Source of the DNA: Streptomyces shenzhenensis
Lineage (GTDB): Bacteria; Actinomycetota; Actinomycetes; Streptomycetales; Streptomycetaceae
Reading direction: 5' to 3'
NCBI RefSeq assembly: GCF_021462265.1
Contig: NZ_JAJONF010000023.1
Location: 86,321 to 150,320 of the forward strand
Length of the DNA stretch: 64,000 nucleotides
This document shows positions 17,874 to 25,021 of the stretch, piece by piece (positions within the stretch are counted from its first letter, which is position 1; the number at the start of each line of letters is the position of its first letter). The notes under the pieces were generated by a model. The model saw only the letters and a list, made by a program, of their open reading frames with translations, did not search any database and was not told the origin of the DNA. The translations under genes and the position numbers were made by a program.

Positions 17874-17944
17874 CGCGGACGTCATCCGTCAGCACGAAGA
17901 ACTCCGGCTCTTGAGGCGGGTCGTACCGGTTGCAGGGAGTCGAA

Positions 17945-17971
17945 CAGAAGAGACCACTTGGTCCAGCCGAG
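17945..17971. promoter_or_regulatory. Second, degenerate operator copy (O2)
   Basis: The left half CAGAAGAGACC (17945-17955) is identical to that of O1. The inner dyad GACC-ACTT-GGTC (17952-17963) is kept, but the outer right half has diverged. The centres of O1 and O2 are 98 bp apart. Confidence 0.55.
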
Positions 17972-18148
17972 ACCCGATGGCACGAGTGCCCGGCCGCTCC
18001 CATGCCCACCGGAGCCCACCCGGCCGGACCCGGCGCCACAGTGCCGTTTCAGACAGTTTCGCCGGCCGCACGGCGAGCCGGACCGAGGTTCCGCCCCACC
18101 CTGTCCGCACCCGGTGACCCCGCTGACCCCGCCCAGGAGCTCCGCGCC

Positions 18149-19177
18149 ATGACCAGCGTCCCGCCCTCCGCCCTCGCGGCCGTGCTGCGGGCCGATCCCG
18201 CCGCCGGTGCCGTGGCGGTGGTCGCCCCGTACGACGGCGAGGGCTCGTATCCACGGGCCTTCGCGCGGTACGGCTGGCGGACCGTGGCCGTCCTCCCGGA
18301 GCACCGGCTGCGCCCGCCGGCGTACCGGAACGCGCCGCCTCCCTCCGGGTACGGCGACACGGTGGTGCACCGGGGGCTGCGCCAGACGGTCAAGGCGCTG
18401 CGGGCGCTGGGGGTGTCTGCCGTCGTCGCGGGCGGCGCGGGGGGCATCGAGCTGGCCGAGCGGATCGCCTGGCAGCTCGGTCTTCCGGGCGCCGATCCGG
18501 CGTCCTCGGCGCTGAGGTACGACCGCGGCGCCCAGGCGGCCCGGCTGGCCCGGGTGGGGATCCCGGCACTGCGGGGCATCCGCACCGCGCGGCTGGCCGA
18601 CGCCGTGGCCTGGGCCCGGTCGTACCCCACGGCCGGTTACCTGCTCGCCCCGGCGGCCGCCGGAACCCCGGTCGACGCGGTGGGGTGCGCGGACGAACGC
18701 GGGATCGGCGCGGCCTGGCCGGCGCTGTGGCACGCGGCCGCCCGGCACTCCGGCAGCCCGCACCTGGTGCTCACCGAGGTGCCCGGCCGCCGCCGGTACA
18801 CGGTCGACACCGTCACCCGTCCGGGCCCGGACGGGCGGCCCGAACATGTCGTCACCGGCCTGCGGGTGGACGCCCCCGTCGGCGCGCGCCCGCCGGGCGG
18901 CCCGCAGGCCCGGGCCCTCGCGCGCTACACGGCCCGGGTGCTGGACGCGCTCGGCGTGGTGTGCGGCCCGGCCACCACCCGGCTCGCGTACGGCGACGAC
19001 GGCACGGCGGGCGACGGCACGGCGGGCGACGGGCCGCGGCTGGTCTGCGCGCTCGCGGCGCCGGTCATGACACCGGCCGACGAGGCACCACGGACGGCGG
19101 CGGACCGCCACCGGCCGGACGGCGTGCCGGTCCCCCGGACCACGCCCGGCGGCCCCTTCTTCCACGGCCGTTCCTGA
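18149..19177 (+). CDS. ATP-grasp-like protein (possible amino-acid ligase, divergent)
   Basis: The product is 342 aa. The N-terminal half has alpha/beta alternation (AVAVVAPYDGEGSYPRAF; ALGVSAVVAGGAGGIELAERIA) as in ATP-grasp carboxylate-amine ligases. The middle (ARLARVGIPALRGIRTARLADAVAWAR, then YLLAPAAAGTPVDAVG) matches the lid, and LVLTEVPGRRRYTVDTV followed by LDALGVVCGPATTRLAYGDDG resembles the EE-G-E-(F/Y)-x-V-D and LGI-x-G-x-x-H-x-E blocks of BacD-type ligases. The usual acidic metal ligands look partly replaced (TTRLAY, VCALAAP), so activity is uncertain. ATG with AGGAG 9 bp upstream. Control by the TetR gene is inferred from O1. Confidence 0.6.
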   Translation: MTSVPPSALAAVLRADPAAGAVAVVAPYDGEGSYPRAFARYGWRTVAVLPEHRLRPPAYRNAPPPSGYGDTVVHRGLRQTVKALRALGVSAVVAGGAGGIELAERIAWQLGLPGADPASSALRYDRGAQAARLARVGIPALRGIRTARLADAVAWARSYPTAGYLLAPAAAGTPVDAVGCADERGIGAAWPALWHAAARHSGSPHLVLTEVPGRRRYTVDTVTRPGPDGRPEHVVTGLRVDAPVGARPPGGPQARALARYTARVLDALGVVCGPATTRLAYGDDGTAGDGTAGDGPRLVCALAAPVMTPADEAPRTAADRHRPDGVPVPRTTPGGPFFHGRS

Positions 19178-19219
19178 CCCGGGCCACCGCACGCACCCCA
19201 CCACCCGAGAGGAGCCCCC

Positions 19220-19386
19220 GTGCCCACGTCACCCGCACACCGGTCCGGCCCCGCCCGCCCCCGGCGCCTGCTGACCGGGAACGCCCGCATCCTGGAGCTG
19301 GGCGTACCGCGGACCGGTCCTGGCCCGGCCGGCCCGGGCCGGCCGGGCGAGCACGTCGTGACCGCCGTTGACCGCCGTGCCCGACG
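19220..19386 (+). pseudogene. 5' remnant of a gene following the ATP-grasp gene
   Basis: A textbook ribosome-binding site (GAGAGGAG) and GTG start lie 42 bp after the ATP-grasp stop, as expected for the next gene of an operon. The frame reads MPTSPAHRSGPARPRRLL and continues with RILELGVPR, but then runs into the antisense permease fragment. The downstream gene seems to have been lost, leaving only its beginning. The encoded stretch is too short to identify. Confidence 0.4.
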
Positions 19387-19755
19387 TCACCTGGTCGCGC
19401 CGCGCATGAAGCCGTGGCAGATGAAGCGCTGCAGGCACCGGAAGACGACGAGTGTCGGCAGGATGACCAGGATCGCGCCCGCCGAGATGATCTCCCAGTG
19501 CGCTCCGTAGCGGCCCCGGAAGCGGAACAGGGTCGTCGAGATGACGCCGAGGTTCTGGGACGGCATGTAGAGGAACGGGATGTAGAAGTCGTTGTAGACG
19601 GCGATCCCCTTCACGATCACCACGGTCGCGATCGCCGGTTTCAGCAGCGGCAGGATGATCCTCAGGCAGATGGTGAACGCGTTCGCGCCGTCGAGGCGGG
19701 CCGATTCGTCCGGGGAGACCGGGATCGAGCGGACGAACTGCAGGAAGAGCGCGGG
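19387..19755 (-). pseudogene. 3' fragment of a MalG-type sugar ABC permease
   Basis: The 123 readable codons match the C-terminal half of carbohydrate ABC permeases: FLQFVRSIPVSPDESARLDGA followed by ILPLLKPAIATVVI (the EAA loop), then FYIPFLYMPSQNLGVISTTLF and a final IFQR-like FRCLQRFICHGFMRGATR. The N-terminal half, with the first helices, is missing. At its 5' side it abuts the dispersed repeat at about 19772, which probably marks the deletion point. No partner permease or binding protein is adjacent. It is unlikely to function. Confidence 0.8.
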
Positions 19756-19771
19756 CTTCCTACGTCGGTTG

Positions 19772-19856
19772 CTGAGCCGCCGCGCAGAGGGCCAGCCCCC
19801 GCGGCGGAGCCGCATGCCGATACAGTCCATACAGTCCCGCGCCCCTGAAGGGGCGC
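19772..19856 (-). repeat. Dispersed intergenic repeat, copy F
   Basis: Read on the minus strand it begins with a perfect hairpin (GCGCCCCT, loop GA/TC, AGGGGCGC at 19839-19856) and continues with GCGGGACTGTAT, a short duplication of ACTGTAT, and ATGCGGCTCCGCCGC. It lies between the permease fragment and the fadAB promoter. Confidence 0.7.
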
Positions 19857-19920
19857 TCCAGCGGAGGCACCTTCGTATGTGACCTTCGCCGCTCCCCCCG
19901 CCAGGACTGGGCAGTCACGT

Positions 19921-19956
19921 TACTCATAAGTAGCATGGGTCTGAGCGCGCGCTCAG
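19921..19956 (+). promoter_or_regulatory. Two palindromes in the fadAB promoter region
   Basis: TACTCATAAGTA (19921-19932) is an imperfect dyad of the TACT-N4-AGTA type typical of TetR-family operators. CTGAGCGCGCGCTCAG (19941-19956) is a perfect 16-bp palindrome. Both lie 45-80 bp before the fadA start and could be the operator of a fatty-acid-responsive repressor encoded elsewhere. Confidence 0.55.
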
Positions 19957-20000
19957 CGCATCGCAGCAGTGCCATCCCGCACCCTGGAGGAGAGCCAATC

Positions 20001-21242
20001 GTGCCTCGTACCGTCAGGGATGTCGTCTTCGTCGACGGCGTCCGTACCCCGTTCGGCAAGGCGGGCCCGAAGGGCATCTACCACGAGACCCGCGCCGACG
20101 ACCTCGTCGTGAAGGCGATCCGGGAGCTGCTGCGCCGCAACCCCGGGCTGGACACCAAGAAGATCGACGAGGTCGCCGTCGCCGCGACCACGCAGATCGG
20201 TGACCAGGGCCTGACCATCGGCCGTACCGCGGGCATTCTCGCGGGCCTGCCGACCTCCGTGCCCGGCTACTCCATCGACCGCATGTGCGCGGGCGCCCTG
20301 ACCGCCGTCACCACGGTCGCCGGTTCCGTCGCCTTCGGCGCGTACGACGTCGCCATCGCCGGCGGTGTCGAGCACATGGGCCGGCACCCGATGGGTGAGG
20401 GCGTGGACCCGAACCCGCGGTTCGTCAGCGAGAAGCTGGTCGACGAGTCGGCGCTGTTCATGGGCATGACCGCCGAGAACCTGCACGACCGCTACCCGCA
20501 GATCACCAAGCTGCGCGCCGACGAGTACGCGGTGCGCTCGCAGGAGAAGGCCGCCAAGGCGTACGCCAACGGCAAGATCCAGGCGGACCTGGTACCGATC
20601 TCGGTGCGCCGGACCGCTGCAGTCGACGGCGGCTCCGCCGCGGGGTCGGGCGGCGAGACCGGCTGGGGCCTGGTCACCGCCGACGAGCCGATGCGGCCGG
20701 GTACCACCCTGGAGAACCTGTCGGGGCTCAAGACGCCGTTCCGTGTGCACGGGCGGGTCACCGCAGGCAACGCGGCCGGTCTGAACGACGGTGCGACCGC
20801 CGCGATCATCGCCTCCGAGGACTTCGCCCGCGAGAACAACCTGCCGGTGAAGATGCGGCTCGTCTCCTACGCCTTCGTGGGTGTCGAGCCCGAGGTCATG
20901 GGCTACGGCCCGATCCCGGCCACCGAGAAGGCGCTCGCCCAGGCGGGGCTGTCCATCTCCGACATCGGTCTGTTCGAGATCAACGAGGCCTTCGCCGTGC
21001 AGGTACTGGCCTTCCTCGAGCACTACGGCATCGCGGACGACGACGAGCGCGTCAACCAGTACGGCGGCGCCATCGCCTTCGGTCACCCGCTGGCCTCCTC
21101 CGGCGTGCGTCTGATGACGCAGCTGGCCCGCCAGTTCGAGGAGCAGCCGAACGTCCGCTACGGCCTGACCACCATGTGCGTCGGCTTCGGCATGGGCGCG
21201 ACGGTCATCTGGGAGAACCCGCACTTCGAGGGGGACAAGTGA
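20001..21242 (+). CDS. fadA: Acetyl-CoA C-acyltransferase (beta-ketothiolase) FadA
   Basis: The product is 413 aa. It cleaves 3-ketoacyl-CoA with CoA to release acetyl-CoA, the last step of beta-oxidation. Thiolase motifs are DRMCAGALTAV (nucleophilic Cys), INEAFAVQVLAF, GGAIAFGHPLASSGVRL (His) and TTMCVGFGMGATVIWE (second Cys). The GTG at 20001 has GGAGGAGAG 9 bp upstream. The frame is open to 19935, but the palindromes above make that part non-coding. The stop overlaps the fadB start by 4 bp (GTGA), so the two are translationally coupled. Cytoplasmic. Confidence 0.94.
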   Translation: MPRTVRDVVFVDGVRTPFGKAGPKGIYHETRADDLVVKAIRELLRRNPGLDTKKIDEVAVAATTQIGDQGLTIGRTAGILAGLPTSVPGYSIDRMCAGALTAVTTVAGSVAFGAYDVAIAGGVEHMGRHPMGEGVDPNPRFVSEKLVDESALFMGMTAENLHDRYPQITKLRADEYAVRSQEKAAKAYANGKIQADLVPISVRRTAAVDGGSAAGSGGETGWGLVTADEPMRPGTTLENLSGLKTPFRVHGRVTAGNAAGLNDGATAAIIASEDFARENNLPVKMRLVSYAFVGVEPEVMGYGPIPATEKALAQAGLSISDIGLFEINEAFAVQVLAFLEHYGIADDDERVNQYGGAIAFGHPLASSGVRLMTQLARQFEEQPNVRYGLTTMCVGFGMGATVIWENPHFEGDK

Positions 21243-23368
21243 GCACCACCGCCGAGCTTCTGAAGCAGGCTTCGGACCTGTTCCCCGACGAGGTCGTGAC
21301 GTCGGCGCACGTACGCCACTTCGACCTGCCGGCCGGGGCCGGCCGCTTCGCGCTGATCACCCTGGACAACGGCCTGGACCACACCAAGCCGACCACCTTC
21401 GGCCCGGCCTCGCTGGCGAACCTCAACACCGCCATCGACCAGGTGGAGAAGGAGGCTGCCGAGGGCACCGTCGTCGGTGTCGGCATCACCGGCAAGCCGT
21501 TCATCTTCGCCGTCGGCGCGGACCTCAAGGGCGTCGAGCTCCTCAAGGAGCACGAGCACGCGCTGGCCATCGGCAAGGGCGGACACGAGGTCTTCAAGCG
21601 CCTCGCGGGCCTCGCGGTGCCGACCTTCGCGTACTACAACGGTGCCGCCATGGGCGGTGGCGTCGAGGTCGGTCTGCACTGCACGTACCGGACCGTGTCC
21701 AAGGCCATCCCGGCGTTCTCGCTGCCCGAGGTCTTCCTGGGCCTGGTGCCGGGCTGGGGCGGCTGCGCGCTGCTGCCGAACCTGATCGGCGCCGACAAAG
21801 CCGTCTCCGTCATCATCGAGAACAGCCTCAACCAGAACAAGCAGCTCAAGGGGCAGCAGGTCTTCGACCTCGGCATCGCCGACGCCCTCTTCGAGGGCGC
21901 CGACTTCCTGGAGCAGTCGCTGATCTGGACGGCCGCCGTGCTCAAGGGCGACATCGAGGTCGAGCGTCCGGTGATCGACCGCGGCGAGGCCTGGGACCAG
22001 GCCGTCGCCCGCGGCCGCTTCATCGCGGACTCCAAGGTGCACGGCGCGGCCCCGGCCGCCTACCGCGCGCTGGACATCATCGCCACCGCCAAGAACGGCG
22101 ACCTCCAGCAGGGCTACGACGCCGAGGACCAGGCCCTCGCCGACCTGATCATGGGCGGTGAACTGCGCGCCGGCATCTACGCGTTCAACCTGGTGCAGAA
22201 GCGCGGCAAGCGCCCGGCGGGCGCGCCCGACAAGAACCTGGCGCGTCCGGTCACCAAGGTGGGCGTCGTGGGCGCGGGGCTCATGGCCTCGCAGCTCGCC
22301 CTGCTCTTCCTGCGCCGCCTGGAGGTGCCGGTCGTGCTGACCGACATCGACCAGGAGCGCGTCGACAAGGGCGTGGGCTACGTCCACGCCGAGATCGACA
22401 AGCTGCTCGGCAAGGGCCGTGTCAACCAGGACAAGGCCAACCGCCTCAAGGCCCTGGTCTCCGGTGTGCTGGACAAGGCCGAGGGCTTCTCCGACGCGGA
22501 CTTCGTCATCGAGGCCGTGTTCGAGGAGATCGGTGTCAAGCAGCAGGTGTTCGCGGAGGTCGAGGCGGTCGCCCCGGCGCACGCGATTCTCGCCACCAAC
22601 ACCTCCTCCCTCTCGGTGACCGAGATGGCGTCGAAGCTCCGGCACCCCGAGCGGGTCGTGGGCTTCCACTTCTTCAACCCGGTCGCCGTCCTCCCGCTCC
22701 TGGAGATCGTGCGCGGCGAGCAGACCGACGACGCCTCACTGGCCACGGCGTTCGCCGTCGCCAAGAAGCTGAAGAAGACCGCGGTCCTGGTCAAGGACGC
22801 CCCGGCGTTCGTCGTGAACCGCATCCTCACCCGCTTCATGGGCGAGATCCAGAACGTCATCGACGAGGGCACCCCGGTCGAGGTCGCGGAGAAGGCGGTC
22901 GAGCCGCTGGGTCTGCCGATGTCGCCGCTCGTCCTCCTCGAACTGGTCGGTCCGGCCATCGGTCTGCACGTCTCGGAGACCCTCAACCGGGCCTTCCCGG
23001 ACCGCTTCACGGTCTCCCCGAACCTCGCGGCCGTCGTCAAGGCGGGCAAGCGCGGCTTCTACGTGTACGACAGCGGGAAGCCGGAGCTGGACCCGGAGGT
23101 CGCCGCGCTGCTCAAGCAGGGTGACTCGGTCCTCAGCGAGGAGCAGGTCCGAGACCGGGTCCTGGACGCCGTCGCCCAGGAGATCGGGCTCATGCTCGAC
23201 GAGGGTGTCGTCGCCGAGGCCCAGGACATCGACCTCTGCCTGATCACGGGCGCCGGCTGGCCCTTCCACCTGGGCGGCATCACGCCGTACCTGGACCGCG
23301 AGGGCGTCTCGGAGCGCGTGAACGGCAAGAAGTTCCTGGCCCCGGGCGTGGCGTCGGTGCCCGCGTAA
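21239..23368 (+). CDS. fadB: Fatty oxidation complex alpha subunit FadB (enoyl-CoA hydratase / 3-hydroxyacyl-CoA dehydrogenase)
   Basis: The product is 709 aa. The N-terminal crotonase domain (about 15-300) has the oxyanion regions GKPFIFAVGADLKGV and YYNGAAMGGGVEVGLHC, with Glu in LPEVFLGLVPGWGG. The NAD-binding domain starts KVGVVGAGLMASQLALLF (about 340). The dehydrogenase catalytic His-Glu region is RVVGFHFFNPVAVLPLLEIV, and the C-terminal domain follows. The nucleotide-binding motif has ASQLA where many enzymes have GAGIA, but the Gly-x-Gly-x-x core remains. It forms the trifunctional complex with FadA. GTG start, coupled to fadA. Confidence 0.94.
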   Translation: MSTTAELLKQASDLFPDEVVTSAHVRHFDLPAGAGRFALITLDNGLDHTKPTTFGPASLANLNTAIDQVEKEAAEGTVVGVGITGKPFIFAVGADLKGVELLKEHEHALAIGKGGHEVFKRLAGLAVPTFAYYNGAAMGGGVEVGLHCTYRTVSKAIPAFSLPEVFLGLVPGWGGCALLPNLIGADKAVSVIIENSLNQNKQLKGQQVFDLGIADALFEGADFLEQSLIWTAAVLKGDIEVERPVIDRGEAWDQAVARGRFIADSKVHGAAPAAYRALDIIATAKNGDLQQGYDAEDQALADLIMGGELRAGIYAFNLVQKRGKRPAGAPDKNLARPVTKVGVVGAGLMASQLALLFLRRLEVPVVLTDIDQERVDKGVGYVHAEIDKLLGKGRVNQDKANRLKALVSGVLDKAEGFSDADFVIEAVFEEIGVKQQVFAEVEAVAPAHAILATNTSSLSVTEMASKLRHPERVVGFHFFNPVAVLPLLEIVRGEQTDDASLATAFAVAKKLKKTAVLVKDAPAFVVNRILTRFMGEIQNVIDEGTPVEVAEKAVEPLGLPMSPLVLLELVGPAIGLHVSETLNRAFPDRFTVSPNLAAVVKAGKRGFYVYDSGKPELDPEVAALLKQGDSVLSEEQVRDRVLDAVAQEIGLMLDEGVVAEAQDIDLCLITGAGWPFHLGGITPYLDREGVSERVNGKKFLAPGVASVPA

Positions 23369-23384
23369 CGGCCACAGCACGCTG

Positions 23385-23419
23385 AAGGGGCCCTCCGCAC
23401 CACGCGGAGGGCCCCTTTT
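23385..23419 (+). terminator. Rho-independent terminator of fadAB
   Basis: A 14-bp perfect stem (AAGGGGCCCTCCGC 23385-23398; GCGGAGGGCCCCTT 23404-23417) with a 5-nt loop is followed by TTTT. It may also insulate the convergent beta-propeller gene. Confidence 0.9.
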
Positions 23420-23463
23420 CCCGTTCTCCCGTGCGTTTCCGGAAGCCGGTCCGGGCGCGGAGG

Positions 23464-24480
23464 TCAGACCGCGCGCCAGGCCGCGAGCGCCAGCCCCGGC
23501 TCGTCCTTGCGGCGGGTGAGCAGGAACTGGCCGGTGGACGGCGACAGGCTCGCCGCGGCCACCCGGCCCTCCGCGTCCGTGGTCAGGGCGACCCGGGCGT
23601 CGGCGGGGAGTTGTGGTCCCGACTCGGTCCACCAGGCGCCCGCCCGCTCGTCCTCGGTCGGATACGCGGCGAAGGCCACCCGGCCGCTCGCCGAGCGCTG
23701 GGCGAGCAGGGTGCAGTCGTACCCGTCGAGTTCGCAGCGGACCGCGGCGACCGGGCCGGGCCCGGCGGACGGCAGCAGGGTGTGCGGCTTGCCGCCCGGA
23801 CGCCAGGCGCAGAGGTCCCCGGACTCGTCGGTGTAGTAGAGGGTGGTGCTCTCGGCCGAGGTGGCGAGGGCGGTGAGGGTGCCCGGCCGGACCGGGGTCT
23901 CAAGCGTCTCCAGGAGCACCGGCGGCTTGCCGGCCTCCTCCTGGCGCCAGTGCACGATGCCGCCGGGCACGGCCGCGTACACCTCGACGCGCCCCGACTC
24001 CCCGGTCACCGCCGCGAGCCCGTCCTCGACCTGCCGCCCCTTCAGGTCCCGCCACGGCTCCCAGCCGCCCTTCTCCTTCTGGGCGACCATGCTCACCCCG
24101 CGCCCCCGGTCGCGGACGAAGACATGGGCGCGGCCCTCCGCGTCCACGGCCACGGCCGGCCCGCCGGTGACGTCGCCCTTCTTGTTCGGATGGCCGATCG
24201 ACTGCCAGTCCAGGGCGGCCAGATGCGGCCGGTAGTGCGTGGAGTGGACGAGACCCGACTCACCCCGCACGGTGGGCCGCCAGGCGACCAGGTGGGCGTA
24301 TCCGTTGGCCCCCTGCCCCACCGAGAAGCCGGCATGCAGCCGCTGGTCGCCGCCCACTTTCCGGGGCGCGCCCCAGGGCGCGCCGGGTCCGCGTTCGGCG
24401 CGGCACAGCACGGCGTCGCCCGACGGCAGATAGACACTGAGCCGGCCGTCACGGCCGCGAAGGAGCCAGTCGCCGTTCAC
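23464..24480 (-). CDS. Predicted beta-propeller protein of unknown function
   Basis: The product is 338 aa with repeated beta-rich units of about 45-50 residues (LLRGRDGRLSVYLPSG; AVAVDAEGRAHVFVRDRG; AVTGESGRVEVYAAVPGGIVHW; LYYTDESGDLCAWRPGG; ALTTDAEGRVAAASLSP). This spacing is typical of six- to seven-bladed propellers such as PLL-type lectins. There is no signal peptide, so it is presumably cytoplasmic. The start is ATG at 24480 (MNGDWLL). It is divergent from the NYN gene (64 bp apart) and convergent with fadB. No catalytic motif is evident. Confidence 0.7.
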   Translation of the reverse strand: MNGDWLLRGRDGRLSVYLPSGDAVLCRAERGPGAPWGAPRKVGGDQRLHAGFSVGQGANGYAHLVAWRPTVRGESGLVHSTHYRPHLAALDWQSIGHPNKKGDVTGGPAVAVDAEGRAHVFVRDRGRGVSMVAQKEKGGWEPWRDLKGRQVEDGLAAVTGESGRVEVYAAVPGGIVHWRQEEAGKPPVLLETLETPVRPGTLTALATSAESTTLYYTDESGDLCAWRPGGKPHTLLPSAGPGPVAAVRCELDGYDCTLLAQRSASGRVAFAAYPTEDERAGAWWTESGPQLPADARVALTTDAEGRVAAASLSPSTGQFLLTRRKDEPGLALAAWRAV

Positions 24481-24544
24481 CGCTTCACTCTAAGCGGGGC
24501 CGTTCGCGGCAGTGGAGCGGCCCCGGGCGTGCGAGGCTTGGGGC

Positions 24545-24916
24545 ATGGAAGACGAAGCTCCCCTGCTGGTGATCGTCGACGGCGCGAACGTCGTCGGGGC
24601 ACGGCCGGACGGCTGGTGGCGGGACCGCAAGGGGGCCGCCGAGCGGCTCCGGGACCGGCTCGCCGAGCGGGGGCTGCCCGGCCGGCCGACGCCGGTCGAG
24701 CTGGTGCTCGTCGTCGAGGGCGCGGCCCGCGGGGTGGCGTCGGTGCCCGGGGTACGGGTGGAGTCGGCACCCGGCAGCGGCGACGACCGGATCGTGGAGC
24801 TGGCCGCCGAGGACCCCGGCCGGCCCCGGCTCGTCATCACCGCCGACCGTGAACTGCGGGGCAGGGTCACCGAGTTGGGCGCCGAGGTGATCGGGCCGAG
24901 CGCCCTGCTGCACTGA
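24545..24916 (+). CDS. NYN-domain (PIN-like) RNase-related protein
   Basis: The product is 123 aa. PIN/NYN acidic positions are visible: LLVIVDGANVVGARPDGWWRD (Asp and Asn), SAPGSGDDRIVELAAE (Asp pair), and RLVITADRELRGRVTELGAEVIG (Asp). The arrangement fits the YacP-like NYN family, single-domain RNA nucleases or binding proteins. ATG at 24545, directly after the divergent promoter region. Substrate unknown; cytoplasmic. Confidence 0.85.
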   Translation: MEDEAPLLVIVDGANVVGARPDGWWRDRKGAAERLRDRLAERGLPGRPTPVELVLVVEGAARGVASVPGVRVESAPGSGDDRIVELAAEDPGRPRLVITADRELRGRVTELGAEVIGPSALLH

Positions 24917-24961
24917 GCGGGGCACTCCGCCGGAAGTACCGCGACACGCCGGCTGTGGCGC

Positions 24962-25021
24962 CGTCGTGGCTGGTCGCGCAGTTCCTCCCCCAGCCTTCGG
25001 CCGGGGTACCCCCAGCGCCCC
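24962..25021 (-). repeat. Dispersed intergenic repeat, copy C
   Basis: Read on the minus strand: AGGGGCGCTGGGGGTACCCC, then a GC hairpin around CCGAAGG, then GGAACTGCGCGACCAGCCACGACGG in continuation. It matches copy A with an extra hairpin inserted. It lies directly downstream of the glycosyltransferase stop and can act as its terminator. Confidence 0.75.

Noticed and set aside
17809..18117. A 102-codon plus-strand frame through the operator region
   Set aside because: It spans the promoter -35 box and both palindromes, is Arg/Ser/Pro-rich, and has no ribosome-binding site.
16781..19386. A complete butyrolactone signalling and biosynthetic cluster
   Set aside because: Only the receptor-like regulator and one ATP-grasp-like gene are present. 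No AfsA-type synthase, carrier protein, PKS or NRPS was found.
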